From an uncultured Veillonellaceae bacterium (GTDB lineage: Bacteria; Bacillota; Negativicutes; Veillonellales; Dialisteraceae), in NCBI GenBank assembly GCA_958439155.1, contig CAUBUJ010000055.1:1-9990 (forward strand): a stretch of DNA of 9,990 nucleotides, in the 5' to 3' direction. The number at the start of each line of letters is the position of its first letter. The stretch's first letter is position 1. This document shows, one piece after another, positions 1 through 6,109 of this stretch. The translations under genes and the position numbers were made by a program. The notes below the pieces were generated by a model. It had not been told where the DNA came from, made no database searches, and saw only the letters and a program-made list of their open reading frames with translations.

Positions 1-40
1 CCAAAAGTATGGTGAGGAATGGAATTCCCTCCTCTTTCCG

Positions 41-159
41 CTGAGAGATAAAGACGGAAAGCTGACGGCTCTGCGAGGCGGCGAAGCCGCATATAAAAAA
101 AACTTCCTATTTCCAACTCCAGACTTCCGACTCCCGTCTCCAGACCTTAGCCTCCGTTT
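41..159 (+). repeat. Composite repeat X, copy 1
   Basis: Parts in order: a degenerate GCTGAGA-type start (40-46) and GCTGACGGCTCTGC (61-74); a GC hairpin GCGGC-GAA-GCCGC (78-90); the tract ATATAAAAAAAA (91-102); CTTCCTATTTCC (103-114); then a tandem array with a 7-bp period (111-159), whose units read TCCAGAC, TTCCGAC and so on. On the minus strand these units fit RGYYNRR. The same parts in the same order recur at 3941-4032 and 9869-9981, and partly at 4047-4111. The A-tract follows the hairpin rather than a T-tract, so this is not a terminator on this strand. Function unknown. Confidence 0.7.
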
Positions 160-161
160 CC

Positions 162-283
162 ATGACGCACTTTCCATCAGCCCCAGGCCATGAGCCGCCC
201 AGACTATCAAATTTCCGCCGCCCATTTGATGTAAGGCGGCGTACCACCTCTCTGCGCTTTGCGCTCTGAACTCTGCACCCCGC
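162..283 (-). repeat. Part of composite repeat Y, reversed copy
   Basis: Read on the minus strand, this segment has a heptad array (283-249, units such as AGTTCAG and AGCGCAA). It is followed by a hairpin with the 7-bp stem CGCCGCC/GGCGGCG and a 12-nt loop (216-241), then GTGCGTCAT (170-162), which leads directly into the heptad array at 159-111. The stem, loop length and flanking GGTRCGCCGCC match the plus-strand sequence at about 3328-3360. This is therefore an inverted partial copy of the element at 3277-3746. No coding potential. Confidence 0.6.
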
Positions 284-409
284 TCCCATGATGGTTCGTC
301 TGCGAAACGCCGGCGTCCTTTGTTATGATTTGTCTGCTTTATGCTGTATATACGCATATTCTGCATATTTTGAATGTGCAAAAATGCGGATAAAATAGGG
401 ATTTTCCAT

Positions 410-433
410 GAAAAGTGAAATTTTTTCATTTTC
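410..433. promoter_or_regulatory. ARG-box-like dyad upstream of argG
   Basis: This AT-rich dyad contains TGAAATTTTTTCA (416-428) and ends 4 bp before the argG -35 hexamer. Arginine repressors (ArgR/AhrC family) bind boxes of the form TGAAT-N4-ATTCA. The half-sites TGAA and TTCA are present here, but the centre is one base shorter (N5, not N6). The position and the gene it precedes make an arginine operator plausible. The spacing difference and the general AT-richness make it uncertain. Confidence 0.3.
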
Positions 434-436
434 CTA

Positions 437-466
437 TTGAAATATTTATGCAGAGTGTTGTATAAT
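437..466 (+). promoter_or_regulatory. Sigma-70-type promoter of argGH
   Basis: TTGAAA (437-442) and a consensus TATAAT (461-466) are separated by 18 bp, which predicts a transcript start near 473. It is the best promoter match upstream of argG and leaves a 5' leader of about 55 nt. No terminator lies between it and argH, so it should drive both genes. Confidence 0.75.
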
Positions 467-470
467 TAGC

Positions 471-498
471 GCATGTTCCAAATGACATGCCAATGTCA
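471..498. promoter_or_regulatory. Overlapping dyads in the argG leader
   Basis: A perfect inverted repeat TGACAT-gcca-ATGTCA (483-498) lies between the predicted transcript start and the ribosome binding site. Its left arm also belongs to a second perfect dyad, GCATGT (471-476) with ACATGC (485-490), so the two are mutually exclusive as RNA hairpins. It could be an operator just downstream of the start point or a weak leader structure. It does not match the standard ARG box. Confidence 0.3.
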
Positions 499-528
499 AT
501 TCTATTCCATGAAAGGCGGCTTTAACCT

Positions 529-1773
529 ATGTCTGAAGTGAAGAAAGTAGTACTCGCTTACTCTGGCGGACTGGATACGTCCTGTATCATTCCGTGGCTG
601 AAAGAAAATTATGACTGCGAAGTCATCGCCTGCACCGTGAACCTCGGGCAGCCCGAAGATTTCGATGCCATTCATAAGAAGGCGCTCGCGTCGGGCGCGT
701 CCGTTGCTGTCACCATTGACGCGCGGAAAGAATTCATTGAAGATTATGCCTATGAAGTGCTGAAGGCTGACGGCAAGTATGAAGGAAAGTACCTCCTGGG
801 CACCTCCTTCGCACGTCCTCTCATCGCCAAGCTTCTGGTTGAAACCGCTGAAAAATACGGTGCTGACGCTGTATCCCACGGCGCGACCGGCAAGGGCAAT
901 GACCAGGTTCGTTTCGAACTGACCGTGAAAGCTCTGAATCCGCATCTGAAGATCATCGCTCCGTGGCGTCTCTGGACGATCAAGTCCCGGGAAGACGCGA
1001 TGGAATACGCAGCGGCACACCATGTACCGATTGATCTGCACAATGAAAAGCAGAGCGATGAAGAAAAAGAAGCGCAGAAGTACCCGTACTCCATGGACTG
1101 GAATATGTGGCACCTTTCTCACGAAGGGGACGATCTGGAAGATCCGGCCAATCCGCCGCATACGGACATGTTCCTTGTGACCTGTGATCCGGAAGAAGCG
1201 CAGGATAAATCCGAACTGGTCACCCTCGAATTTGAAAAGGGCGTACCGGTAGCGCTCAACGGCAAGAAGCTCGGCGGCGTGGACATGGTGAACGCCCTCA
1301 ATGAAATCGGCGCCCGCAACGGCATCGGCATTGATGATCTCGTAGAAAACCGTCTGGTCGGCATGAAGTCCCGCGGTGTTTACGAAAATCCGGCAGGATC
1401 CATCCTCTTCTACGCGCACCAGGAACTGGAACACCTCTGCCTGGACCGGGCAACCCTCCATTTCAAGGAAATGGCCGCTGTAAAGTACAGCGAGCTTGTC
1501 TATGACGGCATGTGGTTCGCTCCGCTCCGGGAAGCGCTCCAGGTCTTCGCTGACAAGACGTCGGAAACGGTCACCGGCAAAGTGACGCTCCGTCTCTACA
1601 AGGGCAATATCATGGCACACGGCAGCGAAAGCCCGTATTCCCTGTACAATGAAGAATTCGTTACCTTCGGCGAAGATGATGTGTACAACCAGGCGGATGC
1701 GCAGGGCTTCATCAATCTCTTCGGCCTTCCGCTCACCATCCGCGCTCTCATGAAAGAGAAAAACGCGAAATGA
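529..1773 (+). CDS. argG: Argininosuccinate synthase
   Basis: This cytoplasmic enzyme joins citrulline and aspartate using ATP to give argininosuccinate, the penultimate step of arginine synthesis. The protein has 414 residues, near the usual 400-445 for the family. The N-terminal PP-loop ATP-binding motif AYSGGLDTS is at residues 10-18. The second signature, HGATGKGNDQVRFE, is at 117-130, and the substrate-binding region around APWR follows at 144-147. The ATG start is supported by an AAAGGCGG ribosome site at 512-519 with 9-nt spacing, and by the canonical position of the motif near the N-terminus. The stop overlaps the argH start by 4 bp, so the two are co-transcribed and probably translationally coupled. 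The frame is intact and no residue looks anomalous. A long antisense frame opposite it is a shadow. Confidence 0.97.
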   Translation: MSEVKKVVLAYSGGLDTSCIIPWLKENYDCEVIACTVNLGQPEDFDAIHKKALASGASVAVTIDARKEFIEDYAYEVLKADGKYEGKYLLGTSFARPLIAKLLVETAEKYGADAVSHGATGKGNDQVRFELTVKALNPHLKIIAPWRLWTIKSREDAMEYAAAHHVPIDLHNEKQSDEEKEAQKYPYSMDWNMWHLSHEGDDLEDPANPPHTDMFLVTCDPEEAQDKSELVTLEFEKGVPVALNGKKLGGVDMVNALNEIGARNGIGIDDLVENRLVGMKSRGVYENPAGSILFYAHQELEHLCLDRATLHFKEMAAVKYSELVYDGMWFAPLREALQVFADKTSETVTGKVTLRLYKGNIMAHGSESPYSLYNEEFVTFGEDDVYNQADAQGFINLFGLPLTIRALMKEKNAK

Positions 1774-3197
1774 GCAAGGCTATGTGGGGCGGCCGCTTCA
1801 CCAAAGCTGAGGATAAAGAAGCGCAGGATTTCAACGCTTCCATTTCCTTTGACTGCCGCATGTACAAAGAAGATATAGCCGGGTCGCTCGCCCATGCGGC
1901 GATGCTGGCCCATCATCATATTATTTCAGAGAAGGATCTGGAGGATATTACCTCCGGCCTTAAAGCAATCAGAAAACAGATCGACGACGGAGACTTTGAT
2001 TTCTCCGTGGCGCTTGAAGACATTCATATGAATATTGAAAAGCGCCTCACAGACGCTATCGGCGATGCGGGAGCGAGGCTGCACACAGCGCGCAGCAGAA
2101 ATGATCAGGTCGCGGTGGATACGCATATGTACATGCGCCGCCAGATCGGCCGGCTCGCGGAAAAACTCATCGCGGTAGAGGAGGCGCTCCTCTTTATTTC
2201 GAAAAAATACAAGGATGTCATCCTGCCGGGATATACCCATATGCAGCGGGCGCAGCCGGTCCTCTTCTCCCATCACATGCTCGCCTATTTCGCGATGCTG
2301 GAGCGGGATTTCAAGAGACTGGAAGACTGTTTCTATATGGCGGATATGTCGCCTCTCGGCGCGTGCGCCCTGGCTGGCACGACGTACCCGACTGACCCGG
2401 AAGAGACGGCGAAGGCTCTCCATTTCTCCAAATGTTATGGAAACAGCCTGGATGCCGTATCTGACAGGGATTATCTCATGGAATTCCTTTCTTTCGCGTC
2501 TATCTGCATGGTGCATCTCTCCCGCCTGTCGGAAGAATTCATCCTGTGGTGCACAAGTGAATTCCATTTCATAGAACTGGATGATGCCTACTGCACAGGC
2601 AGTTCCATCATGCCGCAGAAGAAGAACGCCGATATGTGCGAACTGATCCGCGGCAAAACAGGCCGCACCATCGGCCACCTCATGGCGCTTCTCACCATGA
2701 TGAAAGGACTGCCGCTGGCGTATGACAAGGACATGCAGGAAGATAAAGAAGGCGTATTCGACGCCATCGATACCCTCGGTTTCTGTCTCGACATGTACGC
2801 CGGCATGATCCGCACCATGACAGTGAACGGCGACCATACCCGGGCGGTGCTGGAGAACGATTTCTCCAATGCCACCGATATGGCGGACTACCTGGCGAAG
2901 AAGGGACTTCCTTTCCGCAAGGCTCACGCCGTGGTAGGAAATGCGGTGCATTACTGCATTACCCACCACAAAGTCCTGAAGGATCTCACCATGGAAGAAT
3001 TCAAGTCCATGAGCGATCTCTTCGAAGCTGATATTTATGACGCAATTGATATAGATACCTGCGTGAAAAACCGCAACAGTTACGGCGGCACCAGTCCGGC
3101 CCAGTCGGCACGGCAGATGGCTCACGCAGAAGAATCGATCGCTTTCATGAAAAAGCAGGCTGATCAGTGGAAATCGGTCAGTGCTTTTCTTGAATAG
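1770..3197 (+). CDS. argH: Argininosuccinate lyase
   Basis: This cytoplasmic lyase of the fumarase/aspartase superfamily splits argininosuccinate into arginine and fumarate, completing arginine synthesis. It has 475 residues, a normal length. Family motifs seen are TARSRNDQ (107-113 region), GYTHMQRAQP (154-163, containing the conserved His 157) and the superfamily signature GSSIMPQKKN (277-286), whose serines include the catalytic one. The ATG overlaps the argG TGA in an ATGA junction (1770-1773). There is no strong Shine-Dalgarno ahead of it, only a weak purine run near 1752-1760, consistent with translational coupling to argG. An intrinsic terminator follows 12 bp after the stop. The frame is intact. 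A 399-codon open frame on the opposite strand is not considered real. Confidence 0.97.
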   Translation: MSKAMWGGRFTKAEDKEAQDFNASISFDCRMYKEDIAGSLAHAAMLAHHHIISEKDLEDITSGLKAIRKQIDDGDFDFSVALEDIHMNIEKRLTDAIGDAGARLHTARSRNDQVAVDTHMYMRRQIGRLAEKLIAVEEALLFISKKYKDVILPGYTHMQRAQPVLFSHHMLAYFAMLERDFKRLEDCFYMADMSPLGACALAGTTYPTDPEETAKALHFSKCYGNSLDAVSDRDYLMEFLSFASICMVHLSRLSEEFILWCTSEFHFIELDDAYCTGSSIMPQKKNADMCELIRGKTGRTIGHLMALLTMMKGLPLAYDKDMQEDKEGVFDAIDTLGFCLDMYAGMIRTMTVNGDHTRAVLENDFSNATDMADYLAKKGLPFRKAHAVVGNAVHYCITHHKVLKDLTMEEFKSMSDLFEADIYDAIDIDTCVKNRNSYGGTSPAQSARQMAHAEESIAFMKKQADQWKSVSAFLE

Positions 3198-3209
3198 ACA
3201 TTGGCGGTG

Positions 3210-3234
3210 AAAAGCTCCCGAAAGGGGGCTTTTT
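3210..3234 (+). terminator. Intrinsic terminator of argGH
   Basis: A 10-bp stem AAAAGCTCCC / GGGGGCTTTT (one G-T pair) with a GAAA tetraloop ends in five Ts. It starts 12 bp after the argH stop. Repeat sequence begins soon after it. Confidence 0.9.
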
Positions 3235-3276
3235 GCTTGCCTGGGAAAAGGGCTTCATGGCATGGGCGCAGGGAAA

Positions 3277-3746
3277 GTGCGTCATGGGCGCGGGGCGCAG
3301 AGTTGAGAGTTGAAAGTTGAGAGGGACGGTGCGCCGCCTCAGATCAGATGGGCGGCGGGAATCTTTATATTTCTCAGGCGCGGGATCGCTGAGAGACGCG
3401 CTGCCTTATAGAAATGGGGTCTGAAGTTGGGCGACAGAAGGCTGAAGAGGGACGCGGAAGGGCTTTTATTGGAATTTTGCCGCCTATTTGCACTCTATGG
3501 GCTGGCCAGTTCTAACGGCGGAGAAGCTGAATGGGCTTTGATTTTTACAGCAGGCGCATGATCGCAGGCACGGGAATTGGGCATGCATCCAGTGTACAAG
3601 GGTAGAGTCTTTCTTCGGAATGGACGTCATCTCGAGCGGGCGCAGGCAGAGGGGTGGGCAGATCGGAACAAAGAAGTACGGGAAAGAGTCGAGGCCTTTA
3701 TGGCCCCCTTTAGGGTAGATCTTACATATTCCATCGTTATGACGCA
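3277..3746 (+). repeat. Composite repeat Y, copy in region 2
   Basis: Blocks in order: GTGCGTCAT (3277-3285); a heptad array with units AGTTGAG/AGTTGAA (3294-3321); a hairpin CGCCGCC/GGCGGCG with a 12-nt loop (3332-3357); TTCTCAGGCGCGGGA (3371-3385); a second heptad array starting GTCTGAA (3419-3446); GGAATTTTG (3471-3479); GGCGGAGAAGCTGAATGGG (3517-3535 region); TTCTTCGGAATGGACGTCAT (about 3610-3629); CTTTAGGGTAGATCTT (3708-3723); and ATGACGCA (3739-3746). The last block is the reverse complement of TGCGTCAT. Most blocks recur in the same order at 9148-9663. Overall identity is low and concentrated in blocks. Decayed non-autonomous mobile DNA is possible, but no transposase is present. Confidence 0.65.
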
Positions 3747-3823
3747 GAATCATGTCCCCTATCCGGAATGTCTTGATGCCTGCGCACAAAAGGACGTTGT
3801 ACCAAAAATCCACCCTAAAGGGG
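3705..3823. repeat. 12-bp perfect inverted repeat pair
   Basis: CCCCTTTAGGGT (3705-3716) is matched by its exact reverse complement ACCCTAAAGGGG (3812-3823), with about 95 bp between. The similarity continues inward for about 8 bp with mismatches. The left arm contains the CTTTAGGGT block that is also found at 9626-9634. The arms are too far apart for a terminator. They look like ends of an inserted or duplicated segment. Confidence 0.6.
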
Positions 3824-3940
3824 ATCCGCAAGGGGGTTCTATTCTTCTTTGTATGGGGCAATTCATATAGCGGGGTTTCCTCCAGTCGGGATAACGCCCA
3901 TTGCGTCTTGTCCCTGACGGCAAGGCACCTTTTTATTTTC

Positions 3941-4032
3941 GCTGAGAGCTGACGGCTGACAGTTGGTGGCTCTGCAAAGCGGCGGAGCCCAATATAAAAA
4001 GTTTCTCCTATTTCGACCTTCGACCTCAGACC
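3941..4032 (+). repeat. Composite repeat X, copy 2
   Basis: A heptad array GCTGAGA, GCTGACG, GCTGACA (3941-3961) leads through GGTGGCTCTGC to a degraded hairpin GGC-GGA-GCC (3981-3989), AATATAAAAA (3991-4000), TCTCCTATTTCG and an inverse-sense heptad array (4012-4032, units TTCGACC and TCAGACC). This is the same order and strand as 41-159 and 9869-9981; GCTCTGC before the hairpin is shared with the first copy. Confidence 0.65.
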
Positions 4033-4046
4033 ACGGGCCCCAGCGT

Positions 4047-4111
4047 CGAAGCAAAAATATAAAAAATTCCTTCCGATTTCCTCTTCAGACTCCCGACTTC
4101 CGACTGCCCAC
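4047..4111 (+). repeat. Composite repeat X, partial copy
   Basis: This copy carries only the right half of the X element: ATATAAAAAATTCC (4058-4070), TTCCGATTTCC, then heptads TTCAGAC, TCCCGAC, TTCCGAC (4084-4104). It follows the previous copy directly and lacks the GC hairpin and the left heptads. A nested or tandem duplication with a deletion would explain it. Confidence 0.6.
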
Positions 4112-4186
4112 ACCAATGGCGCAGCTCCGGTCGTACCTCTATGTGACGGCCACTTCTCACTTGCCTGCATAGAACCTCACATTTTC

Positions 4187-4216
4187 TTGCGGCGCCTCTC
4201 TTTTCAATGATATAAT
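4187..4216 (+). promoter_or_regulatory. Promoter of the beta-barrel gene
   Basis: A consensus TATAAT (4211-4216) is preceded 18 bp upstream by a weak TTGCGG (4187-4192). The predicted start near 4223 gives a leader of about 30 nt. It sits just past the end of the repeat region. Confidence 0.6.
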
Positions 4217-4252
4217 AAAAGCAAACAGAATTTGCAAAGGAAGGTGCATAGT

Positions 4253-4765
4253 ATGAAGAAAATCATGATGCTCGCCGCGGCGGCTCTGCTGGCGGGGGCG
4301 TATACTGCCAGTGCCGCTCCTGTTACGTACGTGCCCGGCGGCCACGGAAATATCGGCTATTCTTACAACAGCTCCGCTGACGGCATTCACAATGCGTACC
4401 TGGAATTTTCTCCAATCAGCAAGGTGGTGCTTGGCGCGGAGTACCGGGACTGGATCAACCGGCCCAATGAAACCGATGTGTATGCCAAGTATCGTCTCGG
4501 CCGGGTGTACCTTGGTGTAGGCAGCCGGAATTACAATGACCGCGACGCGGCGACCTTTGGTCTCGTGGAAGGAATGACCAATATTGCGGACCGTCTCGAC
4601 GGCTACGCAGGGCTGAAGCTTTCCAGCGAGGAACATGAAATGAAGGTAGGCGTGCTTTATGATCTGGCACCGTCTATCGACGTGGATGTGAATTATACTT
4701 ACTACGACCGTGACCATACGGATAATGAAGACGGCGTAGGGGTTGGCGTGAATTATCGCTTCTAA
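4253..4765 (+). CDS. Small exported outer-membrane beta-barrel protein
   Basis: The protein has 170 residues. Residues 1-21 form a typical signal peptide (MKK, a hydrophobic Ala/Leu core, and ASA before the cleavage site). The mature part of about 149 residues has eight or nine short alternating segments, for example VVLGAEYRDW (58-67), VYLGVGSRNY (85-94), EMKVGVLYDL (129-138), IDVDVNYTYY (142-151) and a final GVGVGVNYRF. The terminal Phe with alternating hydrophobics resembles the C-terminal beta-signal recognised by the BAM machinery. The length suits an eight-stranded barrel of the OmpX/opacity type; I do not recognise a specific family. ATG 4253 is chosen over an in-frame TTG at 4232 because AAGGAAGG (4237-4244) is correctly spaced and the signal peptide begins there. 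The gene is monocistronic, with its own promoter and terminator. Its role is unknown, and the barrel assignment is inferred from sequence pattern. Confidence 0.8.
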   Translation: MKKIMMLAAAALLAGAYTASAAPVTYVPGGHGNIGYSYNSSADGIHNAYLEFSPISKVVLGAEYRDWINRPNETDVYAKYRLGRVYLGVGSRNYNDRDAATFGLVEGMTNIADRLDGYAGLKLSSEEHEMKVGVLYDLAPSIDVDVNYTYYDRDHTDNEDGVGVGVNYRF

Positions 4766-4772
4766 GGCAAGC

Positions 4773-4813
4773 AAAAAAGATGATTTCCCCAGAGAGGGAG
4801 ATCATCTTTTTTT
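4773..4813. terminator. Bidirectional intrinsic terminator
   Basis: A 17-bp stem, from AAAAAAGATGAT (4773-4784) through TTCCC, pairs with GGGAG and ATCATCTTTTTT (4801-4812), with one G-T pair and a 6-nt loop. It has As on the left and Ts on the right. It can end the barrel gene on the plus strand and the ATPase gene, whose stop is 45 bp away, on the minus strand. Confidence 0.9.
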
Positions 4814-4816
4814 GTC

Positions 4817-4850
4817 CATGGGACGGATTCCCATGCGCCGGCGGCATGGG
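4817..4850. repeat. Alternative hairpins after the ATPase stop
   Basis: Three arms share the same word. CATGGGA (4817-4823) pairs perfectly with TCCCATG (4829-4835). The latter, as CCCATGC (4830-4836), also pairs with GCATGGG (4844-4850). Only one hairpin can form at a time. They lie in the 3' untranslated end of the minus-strand transcript, between its stop and the terminator. No T-tract follows, so they are not terminators themselves. Confidence 0.5.
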
Positions 4851-4857
4851 CCGATTT

Positions 4858-6066
4858 TTATAGGGCCTCTTTGTGTTCTTCCAGGAGCCACGGGATGAGG
4901 TGGTATACGCGCAGGCCCGGTTCTTTTTGAAATTCTTCCGGATAGAGCGTGAGGAGCCGCCGGGAGAATTTTTTGTCTGTCCGGTGGAGGGCGTCCCATT
5001 TGGGCTTGGCGTAGAGAGCTGATGGATTGGGGATGCACTGCCACACTGTGGGGATGCCGCTCCTGATGGTGACGAAGTCGACGGCGCCGGCGGCGGTGGT
5101 ACCTGTCCATACCTGATGGAAGCGGCGGAACATTTCCACTGCTGCCGCGTTCAAAAGCTGCCGGTAGGGCAGGTCCAGTCCTTCGCCCCAGAGCTGCATC
5201 ATCGCCGGGTCAGGGAAGAAGAAATAGCTGTTTTCAAAGTCAGGTTTTCCCGAGGGTATTTCTTTCTGGTCCAGATGGAGGAGGGGCGTCGGGAGGAGGA
5301 TCCCGTGTTCAGAGAGCTTCAGCAGGTAGGCATAGAGTGTTTTTTGGAGGAGGGGCCGCCCGGCCCGCCCGGTGCTTTTGGCCATGTCTGTCATAGAGAT
5401 CCGGTCGCCTGCCCGGGGGGAGAGGTAGGTGAGGATTTTCAGGAGGAGGCTGTACCGGATGGCCTGGTCGGACATGATTTCATGGAAGAGAGCCGACGAG
5501 ACGATGGTATCCAGTGCGCTCCGGACGGGCTCTCCCGAGGATATGCCTGGGAAGGTGCTGCCGTTCATGTAGGAGAGAAAATCATCTGCCGTGACAGGAT
5601 GACCGAGTGGTGTGCTGTATTCCTGCAGGGAGAGGGGGTATACATTTTTGACGTCGCACCGGCCGGGGAGGATGGAAAAAAGCCGGGGAAGCGCTGCTGC
5701 AAGGCCGGATCCAGAGAGGTACAGGTCGTAATTGGGGATGCGGAACAGCTGGTCTGCCAGTTTTTCAAAATCAGGCAGTTCCTGCGCTTCGTCGAGGAAA
5801 ATATAGGCTGCCTCTCCCGGGGGACATTGCTGGCGGATATAGCGGTACAGTGTTTCTGCAGGGAAGAAACGCTGGATTTCCGGGTCTGACAGATCCAGCA
5901 GGAGAATGCGCCGGCTCGGGATGCCTTCCGCTTCCAGTTCTGTCATGAAGGTATGGAGGATCGTTGTTTTTCCAGTGCCTCGCATACCGGTGAGGACTTT
6001 GACCATTTCCCTGTTTTTGCCGCGCTTTAAAAAATCCAGGTAAGGCTGGCGATCGTAATGAGGCAA
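4858..6066 (-). CDS. AAA+ ATPase with DUF4143-like C-terminal domain
   Basis: The protein has 402 residues when read from the TTG at 6066-6064. An AAA_14-type P-loop domain occupies about residues 20-155: Walker A GMRGTGKTT (27-35), Walker B YIFLDEAQ (88-95), then LSGSG (117-121) and LPGRCDVKNVYPLSLQEY (133-150), the typical sensor and GR...PLS..E pattern of this family. Residues from about 195 match the general layout of DUF4143, with an AVDFV segment (328-332) and WQC (342-344) where relatives carry an acidic-DF...QV pattern. Such ATPases are common in anaerobes and archaea; their biological role is not established. The gene follows the yigZ-like gene by 43 bp on the same strand, and no promoter was seen between them. 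A longer frame back to 6300 is open, but its extension is low-complexity and overlaps the upstream gene. Confidence 0.85.
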   Translation of the reverse strand: MPHYDRQPYLDFLKRGKNREMVKVLTGMRGTGKTTILHTFMTELEAEGIPSRRILLLDLSDPEIQRFFPAETLYRYIRQQCPPGEAAYIFLDEAQELPDFEKLADQLFRIPNYDLYLSGSGLAAALPRLFSILPGRCDVKNVYPLSLQEYSTPLGHPVTADDFLSYMNGSTFPGISSGEPVRSALDTIVSSALFHEIMSDQAIRYSLLLKILTYLSPRAGDRISMTDMAKSTGRAGRPLLQKTLYAYLLKLSEHGILLPTPLLHLDQKEIPSGKPDFENSYFFFPDPAMMQLWGEGLDLPYRQLLNAAAVEMFRRFHQVWTGTTAAGAVDFVTIRSGIPTVWQCIPNPSALYAKPKWDALHRTDKKFSRRLLTLYPEEFQKEPGLRVYHLIPWLLEEHKEAL

Positions 6067-6081
6067 AGGGGCACCTCCTTT
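6064..6081 (-). promoter_or_regulatory. Ribosome site fixing a TTG start of the ATPase
   Basis: The minus strand reads AAAGGAGGT (6081-6073), a 6-nt spacer, then TTG (6066-6064). There is no ATG or GTG at a sensible distance. The perfect Shine-Dalgarno and the start of family-like sequence (PHYDRQPYLDFL) right after it make TTG the likely initiation codon. Confidence 0.8.
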
Positions 6082-6109
6082 CTGGGAACCAATGGGGGGA
6101 ACAGGGCTT

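Larger units (their letters stand above)
1..436. other. Non-coding region upstream of argG
   Basis: No credible gene lies here. The left two thirds is built of the degenerate repeats described in separate entries. From about 330 onward it becomes AT-rich and grades into the argG control region. Near the left edge there is an imperfect palindrome centred on GGAATTCC (14-34). There is also a 7-bp inverted repeat, CTTTCCG (34-40) with CGGAAAG (55-61). At 354-379 an inverted repeat GCATATTC / GAATGTGC (7 of 8 matching, 10-nt spacer) lies well upstream of the promoter; no function can be assigned to it. The only ORF of note is a 60-residue minus-strand frame running through repeat sequence. Confidence 0.6.
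3235..4186. other. Long non-coding region of mosaic repeats
   Basis: About 950 bp lie between the argH terminator and the next promoter with no credible gene. Frames up to 228 codons exist on the minus strand, but they cross repeat blocks that recur elsewhere in the window, and they lack ribosome sites and family motifs. The region holds one Y element, an inverted repeat pair, and one full and one partial X element, described separately. Base composition swings between GC-rich hairpins and A/T tracts, unlike the flanking genes. Confidence 0.7.

Noticed and set aside
78..102. GC hairpins of the X elements as intrinsic terminators
   Set aside because: On the plus strand the hairpin is followed by As. 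On the minus strand the Ts come before the hairpin. Neither strand gives stem then T-tract.
107..289. 60-codon minus-strand frame
   Set aside because: It consists of two heptad arrays and a GC hairpin; the period-7 sequence gives a stop-free frame by itself.
502..1620. 372-codon open frame antisense to argG
   Set aside because: It lies wholly opposite a certain gene, has no family motif or ribosome site, and is explained by codon bias of argG.
1926..3125. 399-codon open frame antisense to argH
   Set aside because: Same reason: the argH frame shows clear family signatures, and the antisense product is His/Arg-rich without recognisable domains.
3484..4170. 228-codon minus-strand frame and overlapping smaller plus-strand frames in region 2
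   Set aside because: They cross repeat blocks that recur at 9143-9990, lack ribosome sites, and the frame is not conserved between the repeat copies.
5116..5889. 257-codon plus-strand frame
   Set aside because: It is antisense to the ATPase, whose Walker A and B motifs are unmistakable; no motif or ribosome site in this frame.
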